Source of the DNA: Hyphodiscus hymeniophilus | Lineage: Eukaryota > Ascomycota > Leotiomycetes > Helotiales > Hyphodiscaceae | Reading direction: 5' to 3' | NCBI GenBank assembly: GCA_016508695.1 | Contig: VNKQ01000016.1 | Location: forward strand, 868,001 to 932,000 | DNA: 64,000 nucleotides | Shown here: positions 10,115 through 20,952 of the stretch, piece by piece | Position numbering within the stretch: the first letter of the stretch is position 1 | Layout of the letters: each line of letters starts with the position of its first letter | Translations under genes and position numbers: made by a program | The notes under the pieces: model-generated | What the model was told of the DNA's origin: nothing | The model's input: only the letters and a program-made list of their open reading frames with translations | Database searches by the model: none

Positions 10115-10888
10115 TTATAGCAAGGTCTCTCCCAAATTCTCGCCTTCGAACCCCAACTCTCCCAATTTCTTCAGCCTCGATTTATCCTTCCTCGAATCTT
10201 GAACCTTCTTCTCCTTCGCAAGCTTCTCTACAACTTGTATTTCCGCTTTCTCATATCCAGGCGGTGGCTCGTCGTCTCTGTCGAGATCGATCTCGCCCAG
10301 AAGAAGTACGTTCTCGCCTCGGACGAGGAAGACTCCTCGGGGAATGTCCGCGTAGAGACCAGGCTGAGTGGGAGTCGAGGATGGCGACGATGCAATTGAG
10401 GGTGGGACAAAGACTCTCTCAATTGTAGACTGAAGGACAAGGTTTGCTGGATAAGGAGTTCAGTATGGCTTTTCGAAGCAGAAGGAATGAATGCGCCCAA
10501 AGGGGTTATATACCGAATTGATCCCAACTTCGTAGAACGCCAATGAGTTTCCTTCCATCCCGGAGTGAGACCATAAGCTTTTCTGAGAGAGGAAATCGTC
10601 AGCTTCGTTCTGCTGCACTTTTTTGAACCTCTCTTCGAGCCAAGCATTCGATGCGGTATTATTCAATGGTTTGCGCCAGGTCGCATGTGCTCTCTCAGGG
10701 CCCTCAGGGGCTCGCAAATTTTAAGAAGATCAACTCTTACTATCTGTTAAATCCAGGAGTTGCGCAGCAGTCGTGAACATCTGAGGAGGTAATTGCTGAT
10801 TTTGTGGTGGTGGAATGCCAGGTCCTAAAGGCATTGGAGAGCCTCCCGCAGGCCCTCCTCGTGTTTCTTCGAGAGTGAGGCTTTCCAT
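10115..10888 (-). CDS. LSM1: LSm1, mRNA-decapping Sm-like protein
   Basis: Three exons, complement(join(10115..10446,10514..10582,10741..10888)), introns 67 and 158 bases, phases agree; 182 residues. Residues 37-85 hold the Sm1 motif (FTTAAQLLDLTDKKLMV, LRDGRKLIGVLRSWDQFANLVL), and the Sm2 motif follows at 104-122 (YADIPRGVFLVRGENVLLLGEID). The IPRG and RGEN words mark LSm1 rather than another LSm. LSm1 heads the cytoplasmic LSm1-7 ring that with Pat1 binds deadenylated mRNA 3' ends and promotes decapping. A 17-residue Ser/Pro/Thr-rich insertion (86-102) separates Sm1 from Sm2 where human LSm1 has a short loop. The N-terminus (residues 10-35) is Gly/Pro-rich. The C-terminal helix is highly charged. 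The start was chosen as the ATG giving MESLTLEE; the frame is also open further upstream. Confidence 0.93.
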
Positions 10889-11876
10889 ATTGTACTGCGT
10901 CAAAGATGATCTGGTTATGGGAGCGAAGATGTATTTCCCAAATCCATAGCGCGTGGTAGAGACTGAGATCGTTTGGGTTTTGCACTGAGTTGCTTCGAAG
11001 GAGGTGACGATATATTCGGATAGGTTTACACCACTAGCAGAGATAAAGCCACCCAAACCGAATTAAAGGAGCACGTTTTAACAAGGGACTTCATGCTACG
11101 GAGTATACCTATTAGTGATATTGGTGGTGATTTTCTGTCCTAGTCTAAAATATCTAAAGTAGCTATGATTGAGTCGGACCTTGGCCGGACCTTGAATGCG
11201 CATCCCATTTTCGTATATCAAACCTGACCTCTGTTTTATAGACCCAGCATTGCAGTGATTGCTTTGGCAGATCCTGAAGTATGGCTTATCGTTCCATTGT
11301 AAACGTATAATAGTTCTTGACCAAGATTTGTATACCAAATCACTAACCTGCGGTGAGTAGAGAGATCAAGAGACTTGTTATTTGTATGATAGCAAGATAC
11401 CAGGAGATAAATCGCTCACTATTCGGAAGACTGAAGTTATTGTGAAAAAACAATTGAGGATTCCCATTTTCTATCCCCAGTAACGCCATCGCAGATGCAG
11501 ACTTCATGTGAATAGACTGAAAGGTGGCGCTCTGGCACGTCGCAATGGAAGTCCCTTTCAGCCAGATCAATGAACAACCAAGAATGTTCAGAGGCACTGC
11601 AACAGATTGACTTGATTGTCTTCTAGAGCAGCAAGGAAATGAAAGATGTAAAGAAGAAGGAGCCAAGCCCGCGAACCTATGCCTCTTGCGATCACCGAAA
11701 CGATATCACCGCGAATTGGGCTTATTTTCGAACCCGGAATCCAAAGCTCTCTTTCAAGTAAGGGGCAAATGCGTCCATATTGCTCAAGTGGCTTGAGCGA
11801 CTGCACGAGGTCGCAATAGGGACCTGTCACTTCGCATAGCCGTATATGAAAGGACTTGAACGCCGGGCCCGCAGGG
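10889..11876. other. Intergenic, no gene recognised
   Basis: Presumed LSM1 promoter. Several short frames on the minus strand lack motifs and none could be joined to a recognisable protein. Confidence 0.45.
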
Positions 11877-12441
11877 CTACCGAGAAATGGTAGATCGCTC
11901 GAGAGCTTGTAACAGCTCTGGCCGGTCCTTCATAGCTGTCTTCGCCTCGGTATATGAAGCCCATCGTCGATTCCTTTTGTGCTTCTCAGGCCACTCTGCC
12001 TCTTCCCTTGTGACGGTGACTTGATAGAATTGGTAGAGCGATTTGGGGGCATCTTTCGAGATCTGTTTGGGAGTCCTTGCTTCCGTGAACTGGCCCAAAT
12101 CATAATCGACCTTGCAGATAATTCCTGCCTCTTCCCATGCTTCGCGTTGTGCTGCCTCCACGCAAGTCTCATCAGATTCCCACCCGCCTTTTGGAAGAAC
12201 CCAGCCTGTTCGTCGAGTCGATTGGATTAGGAGGACATGTGTTCTTGCTTCGTTCAAAGGTACAACGCCAGCAACAAGCCGCTCTCCTTCCTCGGCGTAA
12301 CCTGAATAAATTAGTAAGAAAGTCTCGAAACTGTGAGACGGCAGATAAGGTGAATGGCCATCCCACGTGCCTTTTGGGAATTGGCAACTTACGCTGCTTC
12401 GTCCTGCCAGTACGGCTCTCCATCGACCGGCTTGAGGACAT
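11877..12441 (-). CDS. Nudix hydrolase, diphosphoinositol-polyphosphate phosphohydrolase type
   Basis: Two exons, complement(join(11877..12301,12393..12441)), with a 91-base intron in phase; 157 residues. The full Nudix box spans residues 55-77: Gly55, Glu61, Arg69-Glu70, Glu73-Glu74, Gly76, fitting GX5EX7REUXEEXGU. The preceding GWVLPKGGWE and the following GQFTEARTPKQ are typical of the DIPP group (yeast Ddp1, fission yeast Aps1), which removes the beta-phosphate of inositol pyrophosphates and also cleaves diadenosine polyphosphates and polyphosphate. The length is as expected for small fungal members. An in-frame ATG at 12504 would add 21 residues, but the ATG at 12441 gives a normal N-terminus. 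The true substrate cannot be assigned from sequence. Confidence 0.9.
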
Positions 12442-13626
12442 GGCGAGAGGCTTGTCACCTCGAAGCGTGCAAAAGCACAAGTGAGTGAGGCGTACAGGAA
12501 ACACAGAAAAGGCTGTGCAAGGCGGTTCTTTGTGAAGCTCGGTTGAATTTTCAGGAGGGGCCGTCCGCCGTTTCTTGGTGGGGTGAGAGAGGGGGGGTGC
12601 TTATTAAACTGAATGATATTTTTTATGAATTTGTCAGAGGAAGAAGAGAAAGGGAGCCAGAGAGAAGCTGAAAGTTATTGTGACCGAACGAAGGGTTGGC
12701 CAGCGAGTGTTTGGACTTGACGGTGGAGGAGATGGAGGAGGAGGAGGGATAGGAGTAACCTGGTTGCAATAGCTGATATGTCCAAGGCGCCTCTTGAATG
12801 TTTTTTTTTTCGCCGAGCTGTCATTGCCCTTTGTCTCGTGCCCCGTGTACGCTCAAGCAAGTCCCGTCCTTTACGCAAATCCGTTACCATTCCACTTTGA
12901 TAGCGCCGTAGCCCAGCTTCAGGTTGCTACCTACCTACCCGCTAGACATGGTGCCGTCTCTTTCTCTCTCTTCTCTCTCAAAAGCCCGTCCGCCGGAGTT
13001 CCCAACAGCTCTTGGCTCTGCTTGTCCACCTGAAGAGAACCAGACTCCTAATTTGTTGGAAGCTACAAAATCGCCTGCAAACCAGAAGCGGAACGTGGAT
13101 GTTCAATACAGCAAGGTAAGTAGGTAATTGCTGCATGCGATACAGTAGCACCAACCGTTTCGTCGCATGTTGCTGATTTGCTACACAACACAGCACCCCC
13201 ACCACCACCAAGCGATCTGGCCATCTGCCTCTTCTCCGCCGGAGCATTGTGCTTCAACAGAGACTATTACCATGCGCGGCAAACCATCCAGCTAAACCTA
13301 ATCCCCCGACTTTCACCAGTCCTCCGAGTAGCATTCATCCAACTCATACTATTTGTTTCTCCTCCTCCTCCTCCTCATCCTACTACTTACACAACGGGCG
13401 CATCCGCATTGCTTCCACCGTTCGCCCCTATCTGGTCACCCTGTCCCACCAAAGGCGATTAACTCTCCACTCCGCCGGTGATCTCTTCCGCGCAAACCGC
13501 TTTTAAGCTCACTCAGCTCTTCTTACCGCCCACTGCTGGCCCTGATGAGGCGCCCCGCCGTCGTCCTACCCACCAGCTCTCACCTGCAGTTGAGCTGCGT
13601 CGAAATCTGCAAAGGTCTTCCACGCT
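12442..13626. other. Divergent upstream region of the Nudix and ATE1 genes
   Basis: About 1.2 kb without a recognised gene. It contains a GGA microsatellite-like tract near 12727-12752 and a CTCCTC tract near 13360-13376. Several plus-strand frames of 60-95 codons are low-complexity and Pro/Ser-rich and are not called. Confidence 0.45.
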
Positions 13627-15395
13627 ATGCCGTCTCCTGACAGAGCTCCGTCACTGTTGACTCCTATTGGTGAGTACCTGAACCAAGTGTTTCCCAGCCT
13701 TTCGTCTATTCCAATTATTCCACCCCGTGGGAAAACTACTCGACTACAATTCATGTAGCCTTTGTGCAACCACGCTGTGCAACCCCCACCTTTCTATCAC
13801 CTACAATTACTTTTTCCCCATCCCTGAGCGACCCCGCCATATGCAGTAATCTGTTGCCTTTGTGATCTCAAAATAGGCACAACTCCATGGCATCACGTGC
13901 TGATACATGCCACTTGACGAACGGGTTTGGATGCAAGAAGCTTGAAACCAGAACTGACTAACTGTGGCCACAGGTTACTCAGGCAATAGTTGTGGCTATT
14001 GCAAAGGTTCAGGGAGTTAGTTTTCCATTCTCTTCTTGTCCAAGTTTTCTCTATAGCTCTATTGCCACCACCTCTATTTATTCTTGTATTTTGATAATAT
14101 CTTATATCTATCTGCTAGGTTTCTCATACTACGCTCGCACAACGTTCTTGCAACCGTCGTTGTATCAGACGTTACTTGACCGCGGGTTCCGTCGATCTGG
14201 TACACTCCTTTACAAGCCAGATCAGATAGCGGCATGTTGCCCTCATTACACAATCCGCCTTGATTCAGATGTATTCCATGCTTCCAAGGATCAGCGTCAA
14301 TCTCTCAATCGATTCAACAGATATATTCTTGGTGATGATTATATCAAAGAGGCGGCAAAGTTGTACCCCAAGTCACGCGCACATGCCAAGAAACGGGATA
14401 CGGACTTCGATCTCATAGAGCGAGTGCACGAAAGCGAGGAAGAGAAACTCAAGACACCCCCTGCCCCTGCTCATGCTCTAAAAGTCACACTCGAGCCTGA
14501 TAGCTTCACCAACGAGAAGTACGTTCTTTTCGAGAATTACCAACGCAACGTTCATCGCGAGCCGCCTCACCGAATCTCGAGATCTGGCTTCAAGAGTTTC
14601 CTCTGCAATTCGCCACTCCCGAGGAGAAAACAGGCAGTCGATGGACGAGAGAAACATCTAGGCTCTTACCATCAATGCTACAGAATTGATGGAAAGCTGA
14701 TCGCTATTGGAGTATTAGATCTACTGCCCCAATGTGTCAGCGCTGTGTACTTCATGTATCATGAATCAGTTCATCAGCACGGGTTTGGGAAACTTGGTGC
14801 TTTGAGAGAAATCGCACTAGCGAAAGAAGAAGGCTACAAATGGTGGTATGCTGGATTTTACATTCACAGTTGTATCAAGATGCGGTATAAAGCAGACTAT
14901 ACTCCACAGTATATGCTGGATCCGGACTCCTATGAGTGGAATCTCCTCAATGATGAGTTGAAGAAGAAGTTGGACAATAAAGCCTTCGTGAGTCTGTCAC
15001 GTGAGCGAACATCAGCACAGACTGCACCAACTATGCCAAACAGGGAGACGATAGGAGTTGGATCTAGCAGCAGGGCGATGGATATCTGGGAGGAAACGGG
15101 CGACATGGTGATGGAAGAAGATGAGGATTCGGACACGGACCCACCAGTTCCAAACCCCGACGCACCTCTCTGGGAACGAGCCATGCCCGGTATTCTCACG
15201 AAGGATCAACTCGAGACGGGCATCGATCTAGATCAGATCAAACTTCAGATTGATGGGAAGATATATGATGCTAGTATGCTGGTTAACTGGGAGAGTAGTA
15301 GCATCGAGAATCCACATTCGACTAAGGGAGTCATTGCGGAACTGGTTGCCGCTGTCGGAGCTGAGATTGGGAAAGAAATGGTACTGACCTTCTGA
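13627..15395 (+). CDS. ATE1: Arginyl-tRNA-protein transferase (N-degron pathway)
   Basis: Three exons, join(13627..13669,13974..14006,14119..15395), introns 304 and 112 bases; 450 residues. ATE1 transfers arginine from Arg-tRNA to N-terminal acidic residues, marking proteins for Arg/N-degron degradation. The N-terminal cysteine module is complete: Cys21-x-x-Cys24 within GNSCGYCKG, and the paired Cys65-Cys66 before PHYTIR. These residues are known to be needed for activity and can bind a metal or Fe-S cluster. The C-terminal GNAT-like domain shows LDLLPQCVSAVYFMY, a GKLGALREI segment and the WYAGFYIHSCIKMRYKADY core, with YMLDPDSYEW after it. Finding the two short 5' exons was essential, because the long open frame alone would start inside an intron and lack the cysteine motif. 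Confidence 0.95.
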
Positions 15396-15835
15396 AAAGC
15401 GTCTAGCGCTCATGTGTATACTGGAACAGAGGGTGCTGGATTTGGGACATTGGGCTGAGAGCACATGTGGGGGAACAGTGTACGAATTCTTAACAAGTTT
15501 AGTTGATGCAGGCCTCTCGTTTATGAGCCAGCATATTGGCCTCAATACACGACACGATCTAAGCTTTTGGGAACGTATCGCAATCGCTCAAATGAAGTGA
15601 AGAACATGGATGACTCGACTGATGTGGTGCGTTTCTAAAGTGGGTTTAGTTTGGCCCAATTGCTGAAAACGTTTGGACCACTCGGATATATACCAAAGGT
15701 TCTATTCAAGACTAAGTGGTCACTTCTTGATTCTTCTCAGACCATGTGTAAGCTTGCCAGTCGTAATTCTGTATCTGCTTCTCTTGCGTATGCGCTACAA
15801 ATGATGCAACCTTTCCCGGGGGTCTGGACGCTTAA
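15396..15835. other. Convergent 3' region of ATE1 and the dehydrogenase gene
   Basis: No gene seen. It should contain both polyadenylation sites. Confidence 0.45.
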
Positions 15836-16941
15836 TCACCGTGTAATTGTCCTGACTTCTGGTACTTCCATCTCCAACACAGCCAGCACTTCCTTCCATA
15901 CTTCCGCCTGCATCTTCTGTCCTTTGGCGCCAAATACGCTCTCCTCTGCGGCACTTCAATGTGTTCATCAGCAAACTTTTTGGCCGATCATAGACATGGA
16001 GGGAGTCCTTACATTTTGTAATCCGCATCCGACTGGTAATGAGTAATGTACTCTCCATTTTCCTTGGCCAGGGCAGCGAGAACAAGTGTTCTGGCACCTC
16101 CTTCCGTAGATTTGGCAATTATGTTCATAATCATATCAACACCGAAGGATGCCACGGCACCTGTCTTGTACTGTCGACCCAGATCCGATTTCACCATTCC
16201 TGTGCACTTTGTTATTTGCCACTCCTACTCTTGAATATAAATGACCATACCTGGACACATCGGATTGACGATGACTTCCGCCTTCCCGTCTTTCCCGACA
16301 GCCAACTTCGCAATCTCATTTACAACATACTGTTCCAGCAATTTGCTAGTACCGTACATGCCGCCTTTCGGCCAATTCTGTGGCTTGGAAAAGAAGCCCA
16401 AGACGTCGTTCTGAGGCCATGTACCTATATCGACGCTTCGATGCAAGCCCGAGGTCACGAAACCCATGTGAGCCTTTCCTTTACCGGCTTCTTTAATCCA
16501 GGGCAGAAGCAGTAGACCCAGCAATGCTGTGCTGAGAACGTTGACCTGGATCGTCTCCTCGAATCCCTCTTGGCCTTGTTGAAATGTAGTGTTCAACAAT
16601 CCTGCATTTAGCAAAAGGTAGTCGATCGTCTTCACCTCCCGCTTAATTTGGTCGGCGAATTGCTTAGTTGAAGCAAGAGTACTCATATCCAGCAACATGA
16701 CCTTCACAATTCCCTTCCCCACAGTGCCTGTCTGCGTTTCAATAGATGCTCTCGCGGCCTCGCCTTTAGCATTGCTTCGCGCAGTTATGATGACGGACGT
16801 GGCTCCGAGGTTGATGAAGTGCACTGCGGTCGCAAGACCGAGGCCACCTGTTGCGCCAGTGATAAGGATGGTCGAGTGCTTGAAGGTGCCTGATGGTGGG
16901 AGGGAAGGGAGGCCAAACTTGTTCCTGAATATGAACGCCAT
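15836..16941 (-). CDS. Short-chain dehydrogenase/reductase
   Basis: Three exons, complement(join(15836..15953,16013..16199,16251..16941)), introns 59 and 51 bases, phases agree; 331 residues. A Rossmann fold begins near residue 25 with the cofactor motif TGATGGLG (28-35), followed by the LLLNAG motif (the NNAG position) and the active-site motif YGTSK, with Tyr and Lys present; a serine lies in VTSG upstream. NADP is suggested by the basic ARS after strand 2, but this is an inference. The C-terminal exons restore a normal SDR end (CPGMVKSDLGRQY and the final helix), which a single-exon reading would miss. It resembles fungal WW-oxidoreductase/retinol-dehydrogenase-like SDRs of secondary or lipid metabolism. 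No clustered biosynthetic gene is adjacent, so the substrate is unknown. Confidence 0.9.
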
Positions 16942-17438
16942 TGTCCGACGGCGGATGAAGATGTTGAAGATAGCAGAGGTTTATACGAGACTCGACACCT
17001 AGGGCTGTTATGCAGGATATCGGACTTCTATATATTTTCTTCTTGGGCGGTGGGAACCTGCGCCGCTTCTTCAGCCTCTTAGACTCGGGGACTTTTCTTC
17101 AGCGGACGAATTGTTATCCGAATTGATTAAAAAGCAACCTTCGTTTCATAGGTTGGAATACTAGATACTGTGTCTGCTCGCGCGAGAATTTGATCTAGGT
17201 ACACTCATAAAATCAAAATACGGACGCTTGACGACGAGGATCCAGGAAGCCTCAGAGTTCGTACAGTAGTCGTAGCCTTGTCGGTATTACAGTGGTAGCC
17301 TCGTACTAAAATGCGGGCTCGTTCCGCATCAGAAATCCCATCATTAAAGCTCTCTACTGAAGTTTCTCAAAACCCAGAACCACACATTCGAGCTCACCCC
17401 TGCATTTCTCTCTGCGCCTACATCGAGCACAAGCTACA
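16942..17438. other. Divergent promoter region (SDR and RRP42)
   Basis: No gene seen. A short plus-strand frame starting at 17311 runs into the RRP42 region and is not called. Confidence 0.4.
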
Positions 17439-18612
17439 ATGGCGCCCTCGTCAACCCAACAAATTCTCCTCTCCCCGGCCGAGCTCTCCTACATCCACAC
17501 ATCCCTCTCCCTCAGCCCACCAATCCGCCCTGACGCCCGTACTGCATCCCAATTCCGACCCCTCGTAGCAGAGACCGACATCCTCCCCAGCACAAACGGT
17601 AGCGCGCGAATCTGTTTTGCAGACGGCACGGAAGCTATTGTGGGCATCAAGGCAGAAGTTGAGAAATCGCGCCCCATATATCAGCAGAATGTCGAGGAAC
17701 TGGATCTGAGCGCAGGAGCTGCTGATGATGAGGATGAGGATGACGAAGTCGGGAATGGAGTGAAGGGATTAAATGAGTGGGTGGAACTTAGTGTTGAGAT
17801 CCCCGGCTTTCGAGACGATGATTCCATGCCCGTTTTCTTGAGTGCGATGCTCAGTGAGGCGTTATTGGCGGATGGGGATTTTACGAAGCGCTTGTGGATT
17901 AATAGACGGTTTCATTGGAAGCTATATCTTGATGTGAGCCAGTCCTTGGACGTATTTGCAGTCTATATGCTGACCAGAGTAGATTCTGCTGCTTTCGCAA
18001 CCTCTTTCATACCCTTTACCTCTTCTATCGCTCACTACACATCTCGCACTTCTTTCTACACGCCTACCGAAACTCAAGTCGGAGCTTGATGAAGACCCTC
18101 TCTTCGACGACGATTGGGATGCTTCGGAATTTCTCTACCCCCGGGCAGTAGGAAAAGCTCGCACGAGACCGCCAGTCACACTTCTTGTCATGGCTGTGCA
18201 GGAAAACATCATATTCGACCCCAGCAAAGAGGAGCTAGCAGTAGCGGAAGTTGTCCTAGCCGTCTCAATCGGTGAAATGTCACCACCGTCAGGAGGTGGA
18301 AGTATGGAAGTGGATTCTGGTAAAGGAGAGAGAGACTTGAGATTGCTGGCTATTAGAACAATTGATCCGCCTTCGAGGTTGACCCATTCTGGTGTTCCGA
18401 ATACGTTGAATACGGCTACGGGAGGATCAGCGGCTGGTACTTCAGAACAGAATTCAAGTCAACGAGAGTCGGTGGTGGAAGAGGGTGTATGGCAGCCACC
18501 AAGAGGGGGTGCCAAGAGGAAGCTTATTGCTGCGATGATCTCGAAGGTTTTGGAACGAGGAGGTGTTGCGGAGGAGGTTTTGGATGGCTTAGATGCTGTG
18601 GAGTTGGGCTAG
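17439..18612 (+). CDS. RRP42: RNA exosome core ring subunit Rrp42
   Basis: Two exons, join(17439..17933,17983..18612), with a 49-base intron in phase; 374 residues. The N-terminus follows the RNase PH-like exosome pattern: ILLSPAELSYIHTSL, then IRPDARTASQFRPL and GSARICFADGTEAIVGIKAEV. An insert rich in Asp and Glu (about residues 95-110) precedes the second PH half (LYLDILLLSQPLSYPLPLLSL). Rrp42 pairs with Mtr3 in the inactive hexameric ring of the eukaryotic exosome that channels RNA to Rrp44 and Rrp6, so it has no phosphorolytic residues of its own. The protein is somewhat longer than yeast Rrp42 owing to the acidic insert and a Gly/Ser-rich C-terminal stretch (about residues 250-325). Confidence 0.9.
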
Positions 18613-18842
18613 TTTGTTATACAGGTCCTAAAATAAAGATACCCATCTTCCTTCAAATTACTCCATATGTCAATAAAGCATCTGATTGACCAATCTCCTA
18701 AGCAGGCCAGAATGGATCACATTCTCTGACTGATTTGGCTCATGATCACTCAAACCCACAGAGCCATTATCCTTCATAACATCTCATACAACCACAGGCT
18801 TGCCACGCTCCTCCTTTGGATCAGACGAGCTTGTATTTTCTT

Positions 18843-19660
18843 TTACCAAATCCCCAACCACTTCTTGATAGGCTTTTTCTCTTTAGGCGCCTGCTCTGTT
18901 GGAGGCACTTGCGTTGTAGTAACCTCGCTCTCACTTTTACTCTCCCCCAACGGGATGGCCGGCCCAAGCAATTGATCATCACTCTTAGCCATCCACCCAC
19001 CAAATCCTTCATTCTTATCCAACCCGTGAGCCTTCCTATACGCACTCCGTTTCGCAACATCCTCCACCTTCCTCTTCCTCCTCTCTTGCGTCTCCGCTGT
19101 AACAGCCGCCTGATGAAGTCTTAAGACCTCAAGCCAGGTTCTGCAGTATTTAATGGGGTGGAGAAAGAGCTGAGAGGCGGGTGGTATCATGTCTGCCACA
19201 GGAGAATCGCGCTTGAAGTTCGTAATGAACACTATGCTTGCCAGCGAGAAGAGTGTGCCCTATCTTGCATCAGCCCTGCTCCAAAATTCCTGTAAACGAT
19301 GCGGCAACATACCAAAGCAATGTACACATGAATACTCTTGTTATTGACAAGCCAATGCGAGAAAGTCCCTTCAGGAGGCATCATGTTCGGATATTTCTTC
19401 GTCTCCATTCTCGCCTGTTCCTCAGCCGACAAATTGGGGCCTGGATACCGTGGAGCTTCTTTTCGAAGCTTGGAGCCATGGGATGGAGGCACAAACTTGG
19501 TGGGCTTTTCGAGGACGAGCGGTTTGGAAGAGCTCTTCTTGGGAGCTTTCGTTGATGCATGGCGGATTCTGAGGGATTGGGATGGACCCGTGAAGCGTGT
19601 GCGCCAGATGGCACTTCGCTGGGGAAGCAGGAATCGGGGTATTGCTACAGTAGAGGACAT
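18843..19660 (-). CDS. Predicted mitochondrial membrane protein, uncharacterised
   Basis: Two exons, complement(join(18843..19259,19313..19660)), with a 53-base intron in phase; 254 residues. I do not recognise a named family. The first 45 residues are Arg/Ser-rich without acids (FLLPQRSAIWRTRF, then RIRHASTKAPKK), a typical mitochondrial presequence with a plausible cleavage site after RHAS. One hydrophobic segment spans the exon join (about residues 107-128, YIALGTLFSLASIVFITNF). The C-terminal part is charged and helical, ending KKPIKKWLGIW. Together this suggests a single-span inner-membrane protein with its C-terminal part in the matrix or intermembrane space; the orientation is an inference. 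The gene is divergent from cytochrome c with 416 bases between start codons. Confidence 0.8.
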
Positions 19661-20076
19661 GTTGCCGACTTGCTGTTCTCGAGGTTGCGGCTTAATGGTC
19701 AAAGGCCTCAAGTACTTAGCTAGTTAGTTGCAACTGTTGACAGCCAGAACTTTCTCTACGGTAGCCTTCTCAATTAACCAAATTGTTTTGCACCGCCACA
19801 AACAAACCGGCCACACGGCTCGGGAGAACTCGGGACGGAGAAATCTCCTTGCCACCAGCCAACCACAGAGCTGGCAGTGTCGATTACGTGGCTGGTGTAA
19901 TGCGCTAAAACCATGGTTCAAAATCGATCGCTCAGGAGCGAGCTTGACAGCCAGTTCAATTTTCTTCATCCAGATAAATTTCTCAAACCACTTCCTACTA
20001 TCCAAACATCACACTCTCTTTCGAAGAGCCTCGAAACTACCCTTTTTACATCCATACACACTTCTAATTAGACAAA
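19661..20076. other. Shared divergent promoter of two mitochondrial-protein genes
   Basis: It lies between the mitochondrial membrane protein and cytochrome c start codons. There is no coding signal. CCAAT occurs on the minus strand near 19770 (ATTGG complement unclear), so no specific site is claimed. Confidence 0.4.
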
Positions 20077-20952
20077 ATGCCTTTCAAAGACGGTACGTTC
20101 CTTTTTCATAACGTGTTGAGGCTGGGCTGTTTAAGGTGGTCACGTCACTGGGAAACGTCGAGCCATTGAGTTGTTGGATGATTCGTTCAGAGTTTGAAAC
20201 CGAGTCGGCAGAGATGACAGATGCTGGCGACAAATATCATCGCAGTTGCGAGGATCTGTACATTCCATATCGTCGTAGACTCTCGGGGCACTCTTTGAAG
20301 CTCGTCGCCTCACCCGGGCTCCCCGATACGAGAAATGCCACGATTACATCGACTTCTGAGCGAAACCCCTGAGTCTGAACCTCAAGATCCTCCTCATCGA
20401 CTAGATTCCAGTGACGACTCGTCAGACTCTATTTCTCTCTGTTCAGCAAGATCGACAACTTGCGCCTGAGCTTTCCAACCGTTTCCCAAACACCGAGAAT
20501 TTCAGCTAACGACATCGTTCACAGGAGACGCAAAGAAGGGTGCAGGTCTCTTCAAGACACGATGTGCTCAATGCCACACCCTCGGTGAGGGCGAAGGAAA
20601 CAAGATCGGTCCCAACTTGCACGGTCTTTTCGGTCGCCACACTGGGTCCGTTGAGGGTTTCTCATACACCGATGCCAACAAGCAAAAGGCCATTGAGTGG
20701 AACCAGGATACTCTGGTATGTGCCCAAAGCCCCTAATCACGTCCTTCTCATCTGCGGACGAAATACTGACTCCTTCAATAGTTCGAATACCTCGAGAACC
20801 CCAAGAAGTACATTCCCGGCACGAAGATGGCATTCGGTGGCCTCAAGAAGGATAAGGACAGGAACGATCTGATCACGTACGTTCAAAGCGCTATTTTGGT
20901 AGAAGGATAGATGCTAATATGCTACAGTCACTTGCGCGAAGCTACGAAGTAG
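20077..20952 (+). CDS. CYC1: Cytochrome c
   Basis: Four exons, join(20077..20092,20525..20715,20782..20876,20928..20952); 108 residues, the normal fungal length. The haem-binding motif CAQCH is at residues 19-23, and the distal methionine ligand is in GTKMAF near the C-terminus. IGPNLHGLFGRHTG and KKDKDRNDLITHLREATK complete the fold. It shuttles electrons from complex III to cytochrome oxidase in the mitochondrial intermembrane space. The first exon codes only MPFKDG, and the first intron is 432 bases, far longer than the other introns here (66 and 51 bases). The protein has no cleavable presequence, as expected for cytochrome c. Confidence 0.98.

Noticed and set aside
13178..13506. Overlapping Pro/Ser-rich frames upstream of ATE1
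   Set aside because: Low-complexity pyrimidine-rich DNA typical of a fungal 5' leader, with frames open in two phases at once.
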